9,433 nucleotides of DNA. It comes from Actinomycetes bacterium (lineage in GTDB: Bacteria; Actinomycetota; Acidimicrobiia; Acidimicrobiales; Palsa-688). Shown piece after piece: positions 1 through 6,368 of the stretch; positions within the stretch are counted from its first letter, which is position 1, and every line of letters begins with the position of its first letter. Under the pieces are notes generated by a model. It made no database searches. It was not told where the DNA came from and saw only the letters and a program-made list of their open reading frames with translations. A program made the translations under genes and the position numbers. Where the stretch lies: NCBI GenBank assembly GCA_021815935.1, contig JAKAZH010000060.1, positions 1-9,433 on the forward strand, written 5' to 3'.

Positions 1-219
1 TTCCCCGTAACCCGTCGACGCAGCTACGAGGTGAGCCCTACTTGATGACGCCCGTACCCGACCCGCAGGGCTGGGGTCGGACGGACGAGCTATCTCTTAG
101 ACAGCCAGTGCGAGCTGAGGCTCGGCATTTGTTTATTGGTTCAGGCTCTTTAACGTGGTTCCTGAAACCACGGCTCGCTTCTCCCGAATCGACTACCGAA
201 GTCGAAGCCAGTCACCCCC
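1..219 (-). ncRNA. ssrA: Transfer-messenger RNA (tmRNA), 5' portion, cut by window edge
   Basis: tmRNA rescues ribosomes stalled on broken mRNAs: it is charged with alanine, enters with SmpB, and its internal frame adds a degradation tag. Read on the minus strand from 219, the RNA begins GGGGGTGACTGGCTTCGAC, the typical tRNA-like 5' end. PK1 follows: a GTGGTT/AACCAC hairpin whose loop TCAGG pairs with CCTGA downstream. The tag frame ends GAG CCT CAG CTC GCA CTG GCT GTC TAA (123 down to 97), giving EPQLALAV; the resume codon is probably GCC at 126-124 or AAT at 129-127. The TAA lies in the loop of a 7-bp helix (GCTGTCT/AGATAGC), as usual for P5. PK2 is a 7-bp hairpin (58-80) whose loop (67-72) can pair with 34-39. 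The rest of the RNA, including the T-arm and 3' end, lies outside the window. smpB is close by on the same strand. Confidence 0.93.
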
Positions 220-225
220 TTGTCA

Positions 226-231
226 AGTATC
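226..231 (-). promoter_or_regulatory. Probable -10 element of the tmRNA promoter
   Basis: On the minus strand the hexamer GATACT lies 6 bases upstream of the tmRNA 5' G at 219, the right distance for a sigma-70-type -10 box. No convincing -35 box is visible at 16-18 bp spacing. The 220-282 gap between tmRNA and the protease gene otherwise holds nothing I recognise. Confidence 0.45.
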
Positions 232-282
232 AACCCCTTCAGCATACCCGAAGTGGATAGCGGGCAGTCCGGCAAAGAACAG

Positions 283-1452
283 CTACGGGTGGGCTCGACC
301 GGCTACGGGTCGTCGTGCGGCGATCCTCCGACCACCGCTTCTCACGAGAGCGTCGATGTCCCTGGCAAGAACCGCCCCTTGCGTGTGGCCGTCCGCCACA
401 ACCAGTAGGATTTTTCCAGGCCCCATACGGCCGACGACGTCGAGAGTGTCCTCACCTGGTGACGCTCCTGTCACGGACGAGATAGGGGTAGCAAAGTCGG
501 CCGGCCGAGCGATGTCCCAGTGAGGATACGGGACACCAGCGAGGGCATCGCCTGCAAGGACGCCCCCGTATCCTCCGTTCCAATCCTGCAGTAACCAAAC
601 CCAGCCCGGACGAGCGGACGCGTAGCTGTCGATGAAGGTTCGTACGGTGATCCACCCTGGGGCTTCGCCGACGGGCCGCATGATGTCGGACAGCCGTATC
701 CCCTCGAGGGCGTGGCGAGCCGAGCCCTCCGAAAGCTCGGATCGAGCCGAGATGAGAAGCCACCAGCCCACGAAGCCGATCACGAACCCGTTGAGGACAC
801 TCTGACTACGTGATGCAGCTACGAATCCTGCCACCACTATCACGCCTCCGAGGATCGTCCCCGCCCATGCGGCGACCCGAGTCGCCTTCCAGCGGTCCCT
901 TCCGAGAGCCCAAACCATGGCATGCAGCACCCGGCCGCCGTCGAGCGGAGCGGCGGGGAGGATATTGAATGCGGCTAGGACAACATTGATCCATGCCAGC
1001 CACCCCAAGGCCGCAATCGCAAGGGCGTCCGACCCTGAGTTCGCGGGGCTGCTGTGCAGAAGTCCGGATCGGATCAGCCACAGAGCGCCGCCTAGAGCAG
1101 CGCTGATCAAAGGACCGACTCCGGCGACGAGAAGTTCCGTCGAAGCCGACGGGCTGTCGCCTTCGATTCTGGTCACACCCCCCATCCAGCTGAGGGTTAT
1201 CCCGTCCACAACCAGGTGGCGACGCCGAGCGACCAGAGCATGACCCATCTCGTGGAGAAGGACGCCCAGGAGAAGTCCTACTGCGGTCAGCAAACCTGCT
1301 ACTTCGTAGGCTGTCGTCGAGTACCCGGGGGCGTCCACCGTAAAGCGACTGTGCGCAAGCCCGGAAGCTACGAGGGCCACCATGACCAACAGACTCCAGT
1401 GCAGGCCCAACTTCACCCCTGCGACTCGCCCCAGCCTGATGGTGTCCGTCAT
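283..1452 (-). CDS. Site-2 family intramembrane zinc metalloprotease (M50) with CBS-like C-terminal domain
   Basis: A 389-residue polytopic membrane protein of the M50B group (SpoIVFB / Rip3-like), which cuts membrane-embedded substrates such as anti-sigma factors. Seen in sequence: a hydrophobic segment at about 15-32, then a second one carrying the zinc motif HEMGH at 67-71, more hydrophobic segments at about 106-126 and 142-162, and the second metal-binding motif NILPAAPLDGGR at 163-174. Two further hydrophobic stretches cover about 195-235. From about 255 (LSDIMRP) the soluble tail looks like a diverged CBS pair, as in many family members, and could sense a nucleotide or other ligand. Both catalytic motifs are intact, so an active enzyme is expected. 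Start: ATG at 1452 with no Shine-Dalgarno; a TANNNT hexamer 6 bases upstream suggests a leaderless message. It sits between smpB and ssrA on the same strand. The substrate cannot be told from the sequence. Confidence 0.9.
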   Translation of the reverse strand: MTDTIRLGRVAGVKLGLHWSLLVMVALVASGLAHSRFTVDAPGYSTTAYEVAGLLTAVGLLLGVLLHEMGHALVARRRHLVVDGITLSWMGGVTRIEGDSPSASTELLVAGVGPLISAALGGALWLIRSGLLHSSPANSGSDALAIAALGWLAWINVVLAAFNILPAAPLDGGRVLHAMVWALGRDRWKATRVAAWAGTILGGVIVVAGFVAASRSQSVLNGFVIGFVGWWLLISARSELSEGSARHALEGIRLSDIMRPVGEAPGWITVRTFIDSYASARPGWVWLLQDWNGGYGGVLAGDALAGVPYPHWDIARPADFATPISSVTGASPGEDTLDVVGRMGPGKILLVVADGHTQGAVLARDIDALVRSGGRRIAARRPVAGRAHP

Positions 1453-1458
1453 GGGTCC

Positions 1459-1464
1459 AGCGTA
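1459..1464 (-). promoter_or_regulatory. Possible -10 box giving a leaderless protease mRNA
   Basis: On the minus strand TACGCT is followed by six bases (GGACCC) and then the ATG of the M50 protease gene. This spacing would put the transcription start at or next to the A of ATG. There is no Shine-Dalgarno sequence, and leaderless mRNAs are common in actinobacteria. No clear -35 box was found. Confidence 0.3.
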
Positions 1465-1510
1465 TGCCCGCTCGACCGTCTATCGGGATGCATCTCCGAG
1501 TCTACTCCGG

Positions 1511-1524
1511 CGGATCTAGATCCG
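1511..1524. repeat. 14-bp perfect palindrome over the smpB stop codon
   Basis: CGGATCTAGATCCG is fully self-complementary and the smpB stop codon (minus-strand TAG, 1516-1518) lies inside it. It could form a short hairpin at the end of the smpB message, but no U-tract follows, so it is not a standard terminator. Confidence 0.35.
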
Positions 1525-2046
1525 GGAATCTCTGCGACGACCGACGCTGTCGTCATTGCGCGTCACAGCAGACCGAGCGCGGCGGGCCTCCATGTCGGCA
1601 TCCCGGGCCGCCAGCGCGTGGCGCTTGTCGTAGATCTTCCGACCTCGTGCCAGCGCAATGTCGACCTTCGCCCTGCCATCTTTGAAGTAGATCGACAGCG
1701 GAACCAAGGTAAGTGAGTCCTGGCTTGTCCTGATCGCCAGTTGGTCGATCTCGCGATTGTGCAAGAGGAGTTTCCGCCGTCGGTCAGGGTCGACCGAGCC
1801 GAAACCGTTGGCGAACAGGTACGGGGGCACGTGAACTCCGTACATCCATACCTCGCCACCTTGAACCCGGGCGAAGCTGTCGCGCAGCTGCACCTTGCCT
1901 TCTCGCAGGGATTTCACTTCGCTGCCCGCAAGGACAAGCCCGGCTTCGTGGGTTTCGAGGATGTCGTAGTCGTGACGCGCGCGCCGGTTCTGAGCTATCA
2001 CCCGATTTTGGGGATCTGTCGCGGCCCTCTTACCTGTCTTCGCCAT
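1516..2046 (-). CDS. smpB: SsrA-binding protein SmpB
   Basis: SmpB is the small RNA-binding partner of tmRNA. It binds the tRNA-like domain and places its C-terminal tail in the empty mRNA channel of the stalled ribosome. The 176-residue product has the family landmarks in order: [20 protein letters not shown] at 20-39 with GSEVKSLR at 41-48, the strand-rich core with [11 protein letters not shown] at 90-100, then [19 protein letters not shown] at 119-137 and [11 protein letters not shown] at 139-149. The length is somewhat above the usual 150-165 because of a basic tail after 150 ([19 protein letters not shown]) and a short N-terminal extension. ATG at 2046 is chosen because MAKTGKR directly precedes the conserved start; no Shine-Dalgarno is present. 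The gene is divergent from mec with only 20 bp between the two starts, so the promoters must overlap. ssrA lies downstream on the same strand, after one intervening gene. Confidence 0.97.
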   Translation of the reverse strand: MAKTGKRAATDPQNRVIAQNRRARHDYDILETHEAGLVLAGSEVKSLREGKVQLRDSFARVQGGEVWMYGVHVPPYLFANGFGSVDPDRRRKLLLHNREIDQLAIRTSQDSLTLVPLSIYFKDGRAKVDIALARGRKIYDKRHALAARDADMEARRARSAVTRNDDSVGRRRDSRI

Positions 2047-2055
2047 GCCGCGTCC

Positions 2056-2065
2056 AAAGTAGCGT
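2056..2065. promoter_or_regulatory. Possible overlapping divergent -10 boxes for smpB and mec
   Basis: In the 20-bp space between smpB and mec, AAAGTAGCGT reads on the minus strand as TACTTT (2061-2056), 9 bases before the smpB ATG. On the plus strand it reads as TAGCGT (2060-2065), 7 bases before a GTG at 2073. The two hexamers share the central TA. Both would give leaderless or nearly leaderless mRNAs. This is a spacing argument only; the -35 regions are weak. Confidence 0.3.
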
Positions 2066-2066
2066 C

Positions 2067-2489
2067 GTGGCCGTGCTCGTGATCAGAAAAAAAGATCTGG
2101 ACCTCATGATGTGCCACGCTCTCGACGGATATCCACTCGAAGTATGCGGATTACTCATAGGCATCCCCGACGATCCGGCCGTCGCAACGCGTGTCACCTC
2201 TGTGGAGCCGGCGGAAAATGTTGCCGCATCTTCGAGAATCTACGAAATCGCCCCTAAGGTTCTACTAGAGGTTGAGCGCCGTGCCGAGGCCACCGGAACT
2301 CAGATCGTCGGCGTCTACCACTCTCACACCCACACTGACGCGAAGCCTTCGCCTACGGACATAGCGCAGGCCCCCGACCCGACTTGGCACTACGTGCTTG
2401 TGTCACTTCGGGATGAGCATCCTTGCGTGCGCAGCTGGAATATCGACAGCGGGAACATAGAAGAAGAGGAGGTGGTTGTAAAATGGTGA
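2067..2489 (+). CDS. mec: JAMM/MPN+ zinc peptidase, CysO-cysteine peptidase (Mec-like)
   Basis: In mycobacteria Mec cuts cysteine off the CysO-cysteine adduct made by CysM, releasing free cysteine and regenerating the carrier. The 140-residue product has the full JAMM signature: Glu25 (PLEVCGLL), the His85-Ser-His87 pair, then Ser95 and Asp98 in the H-x-H-x7-S-x2-D spacing, so zinc binding and catalysis should be intact. The single-domain length fits the bacterial family. The next genes are cysO and cysM in the same order as Rv1334-Rv1336 of M. tuberculosis, which supports the specific assignment over a generic JAMM protease. Start: GTG at 2067 is the longest choice; GTG at 2073 or 2079 is also possible. 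None has a Shine-Dalgarno, and 2073 best fits a leaderless start. The acidic tail ([12 protein letters not shown]) is unremarkable. Because the neighbouring CysO ends in Gly-Gly-Ala-Leu, this enzyme may also process the CysO precursor (inference). Confidence 0.9.
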   Translation: MAVLVIRKKDLDLMMCHALDGYPLEVCGLLIGIPDDPAVATRVTSVEPAENVAASSRIYEIAPKVLLEVERRAEATGTQIVGVYHSHTHTDAKPSPTDIAQAPDPTWHYVLVSLRDEHPCVRSWNIDSGNIEEEEVVVKW

Positions 2490-2492
2490 GCT

Positions 2493-2499
2493 AGGAGGT
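2493..2499 (+). promoter_or_regulatory. Strong Shine-Dalgarno for cysO
   Basis: AGGAGGT lies 7 bases before the cysO ATG at 2507 and fixes that start. It is the strongest ribosome binding site in this operon, which fits a carrier protein needed in stoichiometric amounts. Confidence 0.85.
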
Positions 2500-2506
2500 C
2501 GTATTT

Positions 2507-2788
2507 ATGTCCGTGGAAGTCCGTGTACCAACTGTCCTGCGTCCGGCTACAGGCGGGGTGGCTGTCGTGCCAGGCGAGGGAGGGACCGTCGGCGAAGTCT
2601 TCAACGATCTCATCGATCGTCACCCAGGCCTCAAAGGTCAGCTGTTGACCGAGACCGGGGAACTGCACCGCCACCTCAACGTCTTCCGAAACGACGACGA
2701 CATCCGCTATCTGGGCAAACTTGACGCCGAGGTGTCCGAAGGCGACACTTTGACGCTGATGCCAGCGGTGGCGGGCGGCGCGCTGTGA
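2507..2788 (+). CDS. cysO: Ubiquitin-like sulfur carrier protein CysO (ThiS/MoaD family)
   Basis: CysO carries sulfur as a C-terminal thiocarboxylate and delivers it to activated serine on CysM. The 93-residue product starts SVEVRVPTVLRPATGG and has the core LNVFRNDDDIRYL at 57-69 and EGDTLTLMPAVAGG at 78-91, closely following the mycobacterial protein as I remember it. Unlike that protein, which ends at Gly-Gly, this one continues with Ala92-Leu93, so the active glycine is masked until two residues are removed. An analogous arrangement is known for QbsE, trimmed by the JAMM protease QbsD. mec lies 17 bp upstream and cysM overlaps downstream. No adenylating enzyme (MoeB/MoeZ type), needed to make the thiocarboxylate, is present in the window. 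Confidence 0.93.
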   Translation: MSVEVRVPTVLRPATGGVAVVPGEGGTVGEVFNDLIDRHPGLKGQLLTETGELHRHLNVFRNDDDIRYLGKLDAEVSEGDTLTLMPAVAGGAL

Positions 2789-3735
2789 TGGCACGCTTCG
2801 AAAGTGTCCTAGGTCTCGTCGGTAACACGCCGATGGTGGACGTGAGCGCTCTCAGCCCGAACCCTAGGGTTGCAATCGTCGCGAAACTGGAGGGGTGGAA
2901 CCCCGGCGGCTCGGTGAAGGACCGTGCCGCGTTGTCGATGATCGAAGACGCCGAGAAGGACGGATCGCTGCGGCCCGGCCAGCAGATCCTCGAGTCGTCG
3001 TCGGGCAACACCGGGATAGCCTTGGCGATGATCGCCCGGGTGAAGGGTTACCCGATCAAGATCGTTCTGCCTGAGAACGTTTCGATCGAGCGACGCCAAC
3101 TTCTAGAAACCTGGGGAGCAGAGATAATAGACTCGCCCGGAGCCGAGGGATCGAACGGGGCGATGCGACGGGCTCAGGCGCTCGCTGTCGAGCATCCGGA
3201 CTGGTGGTTCCCGTATCAGTACGCGAACCCCGCGAACCCGAAAGCTCACTACGAGGGCACCGGACCTGAGATTTGGAGGGACTGCCCCGAGATCACCCAC
3301 TTCATCGCCGGTCTCGGGACTGCAGGGACGCTCATGGGTGTAGGACGATTCTTGAAGGAGCGCAACCCGGCGATCCAGATTTGGGCGGTTCAACCGCCTG
3401 CAGGTGAGATGGTCGACGGCCTGAAGAACCTTGACGAGGGTTTCATACCGCCGGTCTTCGTGGACAACGACGGGTTTGACCTCCTGGACCGCAGCAAGGT
3501 TGTCGGTCCCCGGGAAAGTATCGAGTGGACCAGGCGGCTCTTGGATGTCGGGATCTTTGCAGGTATCTCATCCGGGGCGATCATGGCGGCCGCTGCGAAA
3601 TGCGCTGCTGAGATCGACGAGGGTGTCATCGTCACGATCGTCTGTGACGGCGGCTGGAAGTACCTGTCGACCGGCGCATGGACCGACGATCTGGACACTG
3701 TCACCGAGCGGGCCAAGCGGGTCATCTACTTCTAG
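2788..3735 (+). CDS. cysM: PLP-dependent cysteine synthase CysM (CysO-dependent type)
   Basis: CysM condenses an activated serine (O-phosphoserine in M. tuberculosis) with CysO thiocarboxylate to give CysO-cysteine. The 315-residue fold-type II PLP enzyme shows the PLP lysine Lys44 in GGSVKDR, the substrate loop SSGNTG at 71-76, the PLP phosphate loop GLGTAGT at 175-181, and DGGWKYLSTGAW at 287-298, which closely resembles mycobacterial CysM (VADAGWKYLSTGAY). The residue matching Arg220 of M. tuberculosis CysM, important for O-phosphoserine, is Lys213 here (GLKNLDEGF). The end (ERAKRVIYF) has the length of the mycobacterial tail that covers the active site. Start: ATG at 2788 overlaps the cysO stop as TGATG and gives MARFESV; a GTG one codon earlier (2785) is possible. 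Translation is probably coupled to cysO. Ordinary OASS-B is less likely given the neighbours. Confidence 0.93.
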   Translation: MARFESVLGLVGNTPMVDVSALSPNPRVAIVAKLEGWNPGGSVKDRAALSMIEDAEKDGSLRPGQQILESSSGNTGIALAMIARVKGYPIKIVLPENVSIERRQLLETWGAEIIDSPGAEGSNGAMRRAQALAVEHPDWWFPYQYANPANPKAHYEGTGPEIWRDCPEITHFIAGLGTAGTLMGVGRFLKERNPAIQIWAVQPPAGEMVDGLKNLDEGFIPPVFVDNDGFDLLDRSKVVGPRESIEWTRRLLDVGIFAGISSGAIMAAAAKCAAEIDEGVIVTIVCDGGWKYLSTGAWTDDLDTVTERAKRVIYF

Positions 3736-3748
3736 GCCTTCCTGGCCT
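3734..3748 (+). other. Small hairpin at the end of cysM
   Basis: AGGCC-TTCCT-GGCCT forms a 5-bp stem with a 5-base loop overlapping the cysM stop codon. There is no U-tract, so it is a weak terminator at best and may only pause or protect the mRNA 3' end. The 87-bp gap to rph also has a TATCGT hexamer (3779-3784) that could be a -10 box, without a clear -35. Confidence 0.3.
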
Positions 3749-3822
3749 GAATGTAACCAATCTCTCTGGGCGCTGCAGTATCGTAATCCTCAGCTTCGAC
3801 CCACGGCGGCACCGCTGAATGC

Positions 3823-4590
3823 ATGAGGGATACGGTATTGACAGAGGACGCTTTAAGGCATGACGGTCGCCGGGCCGGTGAGCTGCGACCGGTGGAATTC
3901 ACGCGTGACTACACCGTCTTTGCTGCCGGTTCGGTACTCGTCCGAGTCGGACGGACCGTAGTTCTCTGCAGCGCCTCCGTCGCGCCGGATGTGCCGCGCT
4001 GGATGAGAAATACAGGGCGAGGCTGGGTCACCGCCGAATACTCGATGTTGCCCGGGTCGTCGCCTGAACGGGTGGACCGGGAGGCGACGAAGGGCAAGCA
4101 GTCCGGTCGGACTCAGGAAATCCAGCGACTCATCGGTAGGTCCCTTCGGGCGATTACGGACCTCGAAGCCCTGGGAGAAACGCAGATCACGCTCGACTGC
4201 GACGTCCTTCAAGCAGACGGGGGCACCCGGACGGCAAGTATCTGCGGGGCGTACGTGGCGTTACACGACGCATGTTCTCGCCTGGTCGCCGCCAAAAAGC
4301 TCTCACGGCATCCCCTTCGTGAGGCCTGCGCAGCGGTGTCCGTCGGTGTCGTCGGAGGTCAAGCACTGCTCGATCTCGACTACAGCGAGGACAGCCGCGC
4401 CGAGGTCGACATGAACGTCGTTATGACAGCGTCCGGCAAGTTCGTCGAGGTACAGGGCACCGCTGAAGGTGCCCCCTTCAGCCGCCTGGAACTTGACGAG
4501 CTTCTCGCGCTTGCCGACCGTGGCATATCCGCCCTGATAGAGGCCCAGACGGCTGTACTCGCCCAACCTCCACTAGACCGCCTGGTGTGA
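3823..4590 (+). CDS. rph: Ribonuclease PH
   Basis: RNase PH is a phosphate-dependent 3'-5' exoribonuclease that trims tRNA precursors (and some other RNAs), releasing nucleoside diphosphates; it acts as a ring-shaped hexamer. The 255-residue product contains the family blocks: [20 protein letters not shown] at 11-30, [15 protein letters not shown] at 65-79, [20 protein letters not shown] at 91-110, the phosphate-binding GGTRTA at 133-138, and [16 protein letters not shown] at 183-198. Length is normal (about 240-260). Start is uncertain: ATG at 3823 lacks a Shine-Dalgarno, while a TTG at 3838, still upstream of the conserved region, has GAGGGA six bases before it. ATG is listed because it is the longer and commoner codon. 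The stop overlaps the next start as GTGA, so rph and rdgB are probably coupled; the pair is a common actinobacterial arrangement. Confidence 0.97.
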   Translation: MRDTVLTEDALRHDGRRAGELRPVEFTRDYTVFAAGSVLVRVGRTVVLCSASVAPDVPRWMRNTGRGWVTAEYSMLPGSSPERVDREATKGKQSGRTQEIQRLIGRSLRAITDLEALGETQITLDCDVLQADGGTRTASICGAYVALHDACSRLVAAKKLSRHPLREACAAVSVGVVGGQALLDLDYSEDSRAEVDMNVVMTASGKFVEVQGTAEGAPFSRLELDELLALADRGISALIEAQTAVLAQPPLDRLV

Positions 4591-6368
4591 CGCCGCCGGT
4601 CTTCGTCCTCGCTACCGCCAACAAGGACAAAGCGGCGGAGATCGAAGCAGTTCTGAATCACTCCGTGACTTTGCTGGCGAGGCCGGCAACGGTCGCAGAC
4701 GTAGAAGAGCACGGGGAAACGTTGCTGGATAACGCCCGGTTGAAGGCACAGGCGTTGCTCGATGCAACAGGTGTCGCCTCAATCGCGGACGATACCGGCC
4801 TAGAGGTGGACACGCTCGGCGGGCAGCCCGGCGTGCGTTCGGCGCGCTACGCCGGAGAGACGGCGAGTTACGCGGATAACGTCGCCAAGCTTCTCGGTGA
4901 GCTTGCTGGCCAAGGGGACCGAAGCGCCCGCTTCAAAACGGTGGTGGTGGCTTTGTGGCCGGACGGCCGGGAGATTGTCGTCGAGGGCGTAGCCGAGGGC
5001 CGAATAGCCGTGGAGCGCCGAGGTGCCGGCGGCTTCGGCTACGACTGCGTTTTCGCACCTGCTGACGGCGACGGACGGACGTTCGCTGAGATGAGCCCTG
5101 AGGAGAAAAACGCCATATCCCATCGAGGGCGGGCGCTGCGGGCCTTGCGCGCCGCCCTGGAAGATGAGCAGACTAAAGGCGAGTTTGGCGAAGGCACGGC
5201 TCCAGCGAGGCGCAACGCCACCAAGAGGCGTTTTCGCGGAATTCTTCCCAAGCCCGTCTGGCAGATCGGCAGGCTGCTGATCGTTGCTCTGCTGATCGAG
5301 TACCTGGTTGTGCCCCAGCTCGCAGGTCCACGCAAAGTCGTACATCTGATATCGGAAGTCAACCCGCTGTTACTTCTCGCGGGCGTAGGTCTCGAGGTTG
5401 CTTCCGTGCTTGCTTATGGGCGCCTTACAGCGTCGATACTGCCCCCAGCCAGCCCGCTCAAATTTTTCACAATCGTCCGGATAGAAGTCACAACTCTGTC
5501 CGTGAGCCACTGCACTCCGGGCGGGTCCGCTGCGGGCACCGCCCTCGGGTACCGCTTGATGACGCAAGCCGGAGCAGCACCCGGCGACGTCGGCTTCGTC
5601 CTCGGGGCCCAGGGGATCGGCTCGGCGGTTGTGCTCAATGTGATCCTTTGGATTGCTCTCATCGTTTCGATACCGGTGTGGGGATTCTCGGCGCTTTACC
5701 TTCTGGCGGCAGCAGTAGGCGTTGTACTCCTCGGCGCCTCCGGTGCCTTGATCTACGCTTTGACAAGGGGGGAGGAGCGGGTCGGTGACATGATCGAACG
5801 CGTCGCCGTGAAAGCCCCTTTTATCAATGCGGCCGCGCTACGACAGGCATTTTCCAATCTTGCCGCGCGCTTGGCTACGTTGGGGGAGCATCGAGATGTC
5901 ATGGGCAAGGCGCTCATGTGGGCGACACTCAACTGGCTTCTCGACGCGGCGTCGCTGATGGTGTTCGTAGGGGCGTTCGGCCACTGGGTCAACCCAGATG
6001 GCCTGCTTGTTGCCTACGGGCTGGCAAACGTGTTGGCCGTCATACCCTTGACGCCTGGAGGGCTTGGCGTTATCGAGGCCACGCTGACGACGCTTCTGGT
6101 CGGCTTTGGTACCGCGCGAGGCATTGCGACACTCGGGGTGCTCGTCTACCGCCTGTTCAACTTCTGGGCTCCGATACCACTTGGTGGCATCTCGTACTTG
6201 TCGCTGCAAGTAGACAAACCTGGGCCGGAAAGCTCCAAACCGTGGCCCGTTCGGACGTGGCGGCGTCTGGCGGGAACAACCGGTAAACGAAGTTCGAACG
6301 ACGAGTCGAGGCAAGGAGTAGCCGCTACGTCGCGAGTCGAAGGGAGTGCCGTTGACCCGCTAACGTAA
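4587..6368 (+). CDS. rdgB: Fusion: RdgB/HAM1 XTP/dITP pyrophosphatase plus UPF0104/LPG-synthase-like membrane domain
   Basis: The N-terminal 192 residues are a complete RdgB, which hydrolyses XTP, dITP and ITP to monophosphates to keep them out of DNA and RNA. Seen: TANKDK at 10-15, the catalytic-acid region [20 protein letters not shown] at 67-86, GGFGYDCVF at 148-156, and [10 protein letters not shown] at 178-187. Where RdgB normally stops, the frame runs on through a basic linker (about 193-224) into a polytopic membrane domain at about 225-545. Its [15 protein letters not shown] at 311-325 and [20 protein letters not shown] at 480-499 are typical of UPF0104 / the transmembrane part of lysylphosphatidylglycerol synthases, a family that includes lipid flippases. 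A hydrophilic tail ends at 593. There is no in-frame ATG, GTG or TTG between the end of RdgB and the first membrane helix, so a separately started membrane protein is unlikely. Start: GTG at 4587 overlaps the rph stop. Function of the membrane half is unknown; a frameshift artefact cannot be excluded. Confidence 0.88.
   Translation: MTPPVFVLATANKDKAAEIEAVLNHSVTLLARPATVADVEEHGETLLDNARLKAQALLDATGVASIADDTGLEVDTLGGQPGVRSARYAGETASYADNVAKLLGELAGQGDRSARFKTVVVALWPDGREIVVEGVAEGRIAVERRGAGGFGYDCVFAPADGDGRTFAEMSPEEKNAISHRGRALRALRAALEDEQTKGEFGEGTAPARRNATKRRFRGILPKPVWQIGRLLIVALLIEYLVVPQLAGPRKVVHLISEVNPLLLLAGVGLEVASVLAYGRLTASILPPASPLKFFTIVRIEVTTLSVSHCTPGGSAAGTALGYRLMTQAGAAPGDVGFVLGAQGIGSAVVLNVILWIALIVSIPVWGFSALYLLAAAVGVVLLGASGALIYALTRGEERVGDMIERVAVKAPFINAAALRQAFSNLAARLATLGEHRDVMGKALMWATLNWLLDAASLMVFVGAFGHWVNPDGLLVAYGLANVLAVIPLTPGGLGVIEATLTTLLVGFGTARGIATLGVLVYRLFNFWAPIPLGGISYLSLQVDKPGPESSKPWPVRTWRRLAGTTGKRSSNDESRQGVAATSRVEGSAVDPLT

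Noticed and set aside
42..523. Open frames on the plus strand at the left edge
   Set aside because: They overlap the tmRNA and the C-terminal part of the M50 protease gene, and their translations show no domain or signal.
1216..2082. Plus-strand open frames of 166 and 113 codons
   Set aside because: They lie opposite the M50 protease and smpB, which have full family motifs; the products are low-complexity shadows.
5160..5260. Separate start for the membrane half of the RdgB fusion
   Set aside because: No in-frame ATG, GTG or TTG occurs between the end of the RdgB domain and the first membrane helix.
4800..5345. Minus-strand open frame of 181 codons
   Set aside because: It is antisense to the RdgB domain, has no recognisable motif, and reflects the codon bias of the real gene.
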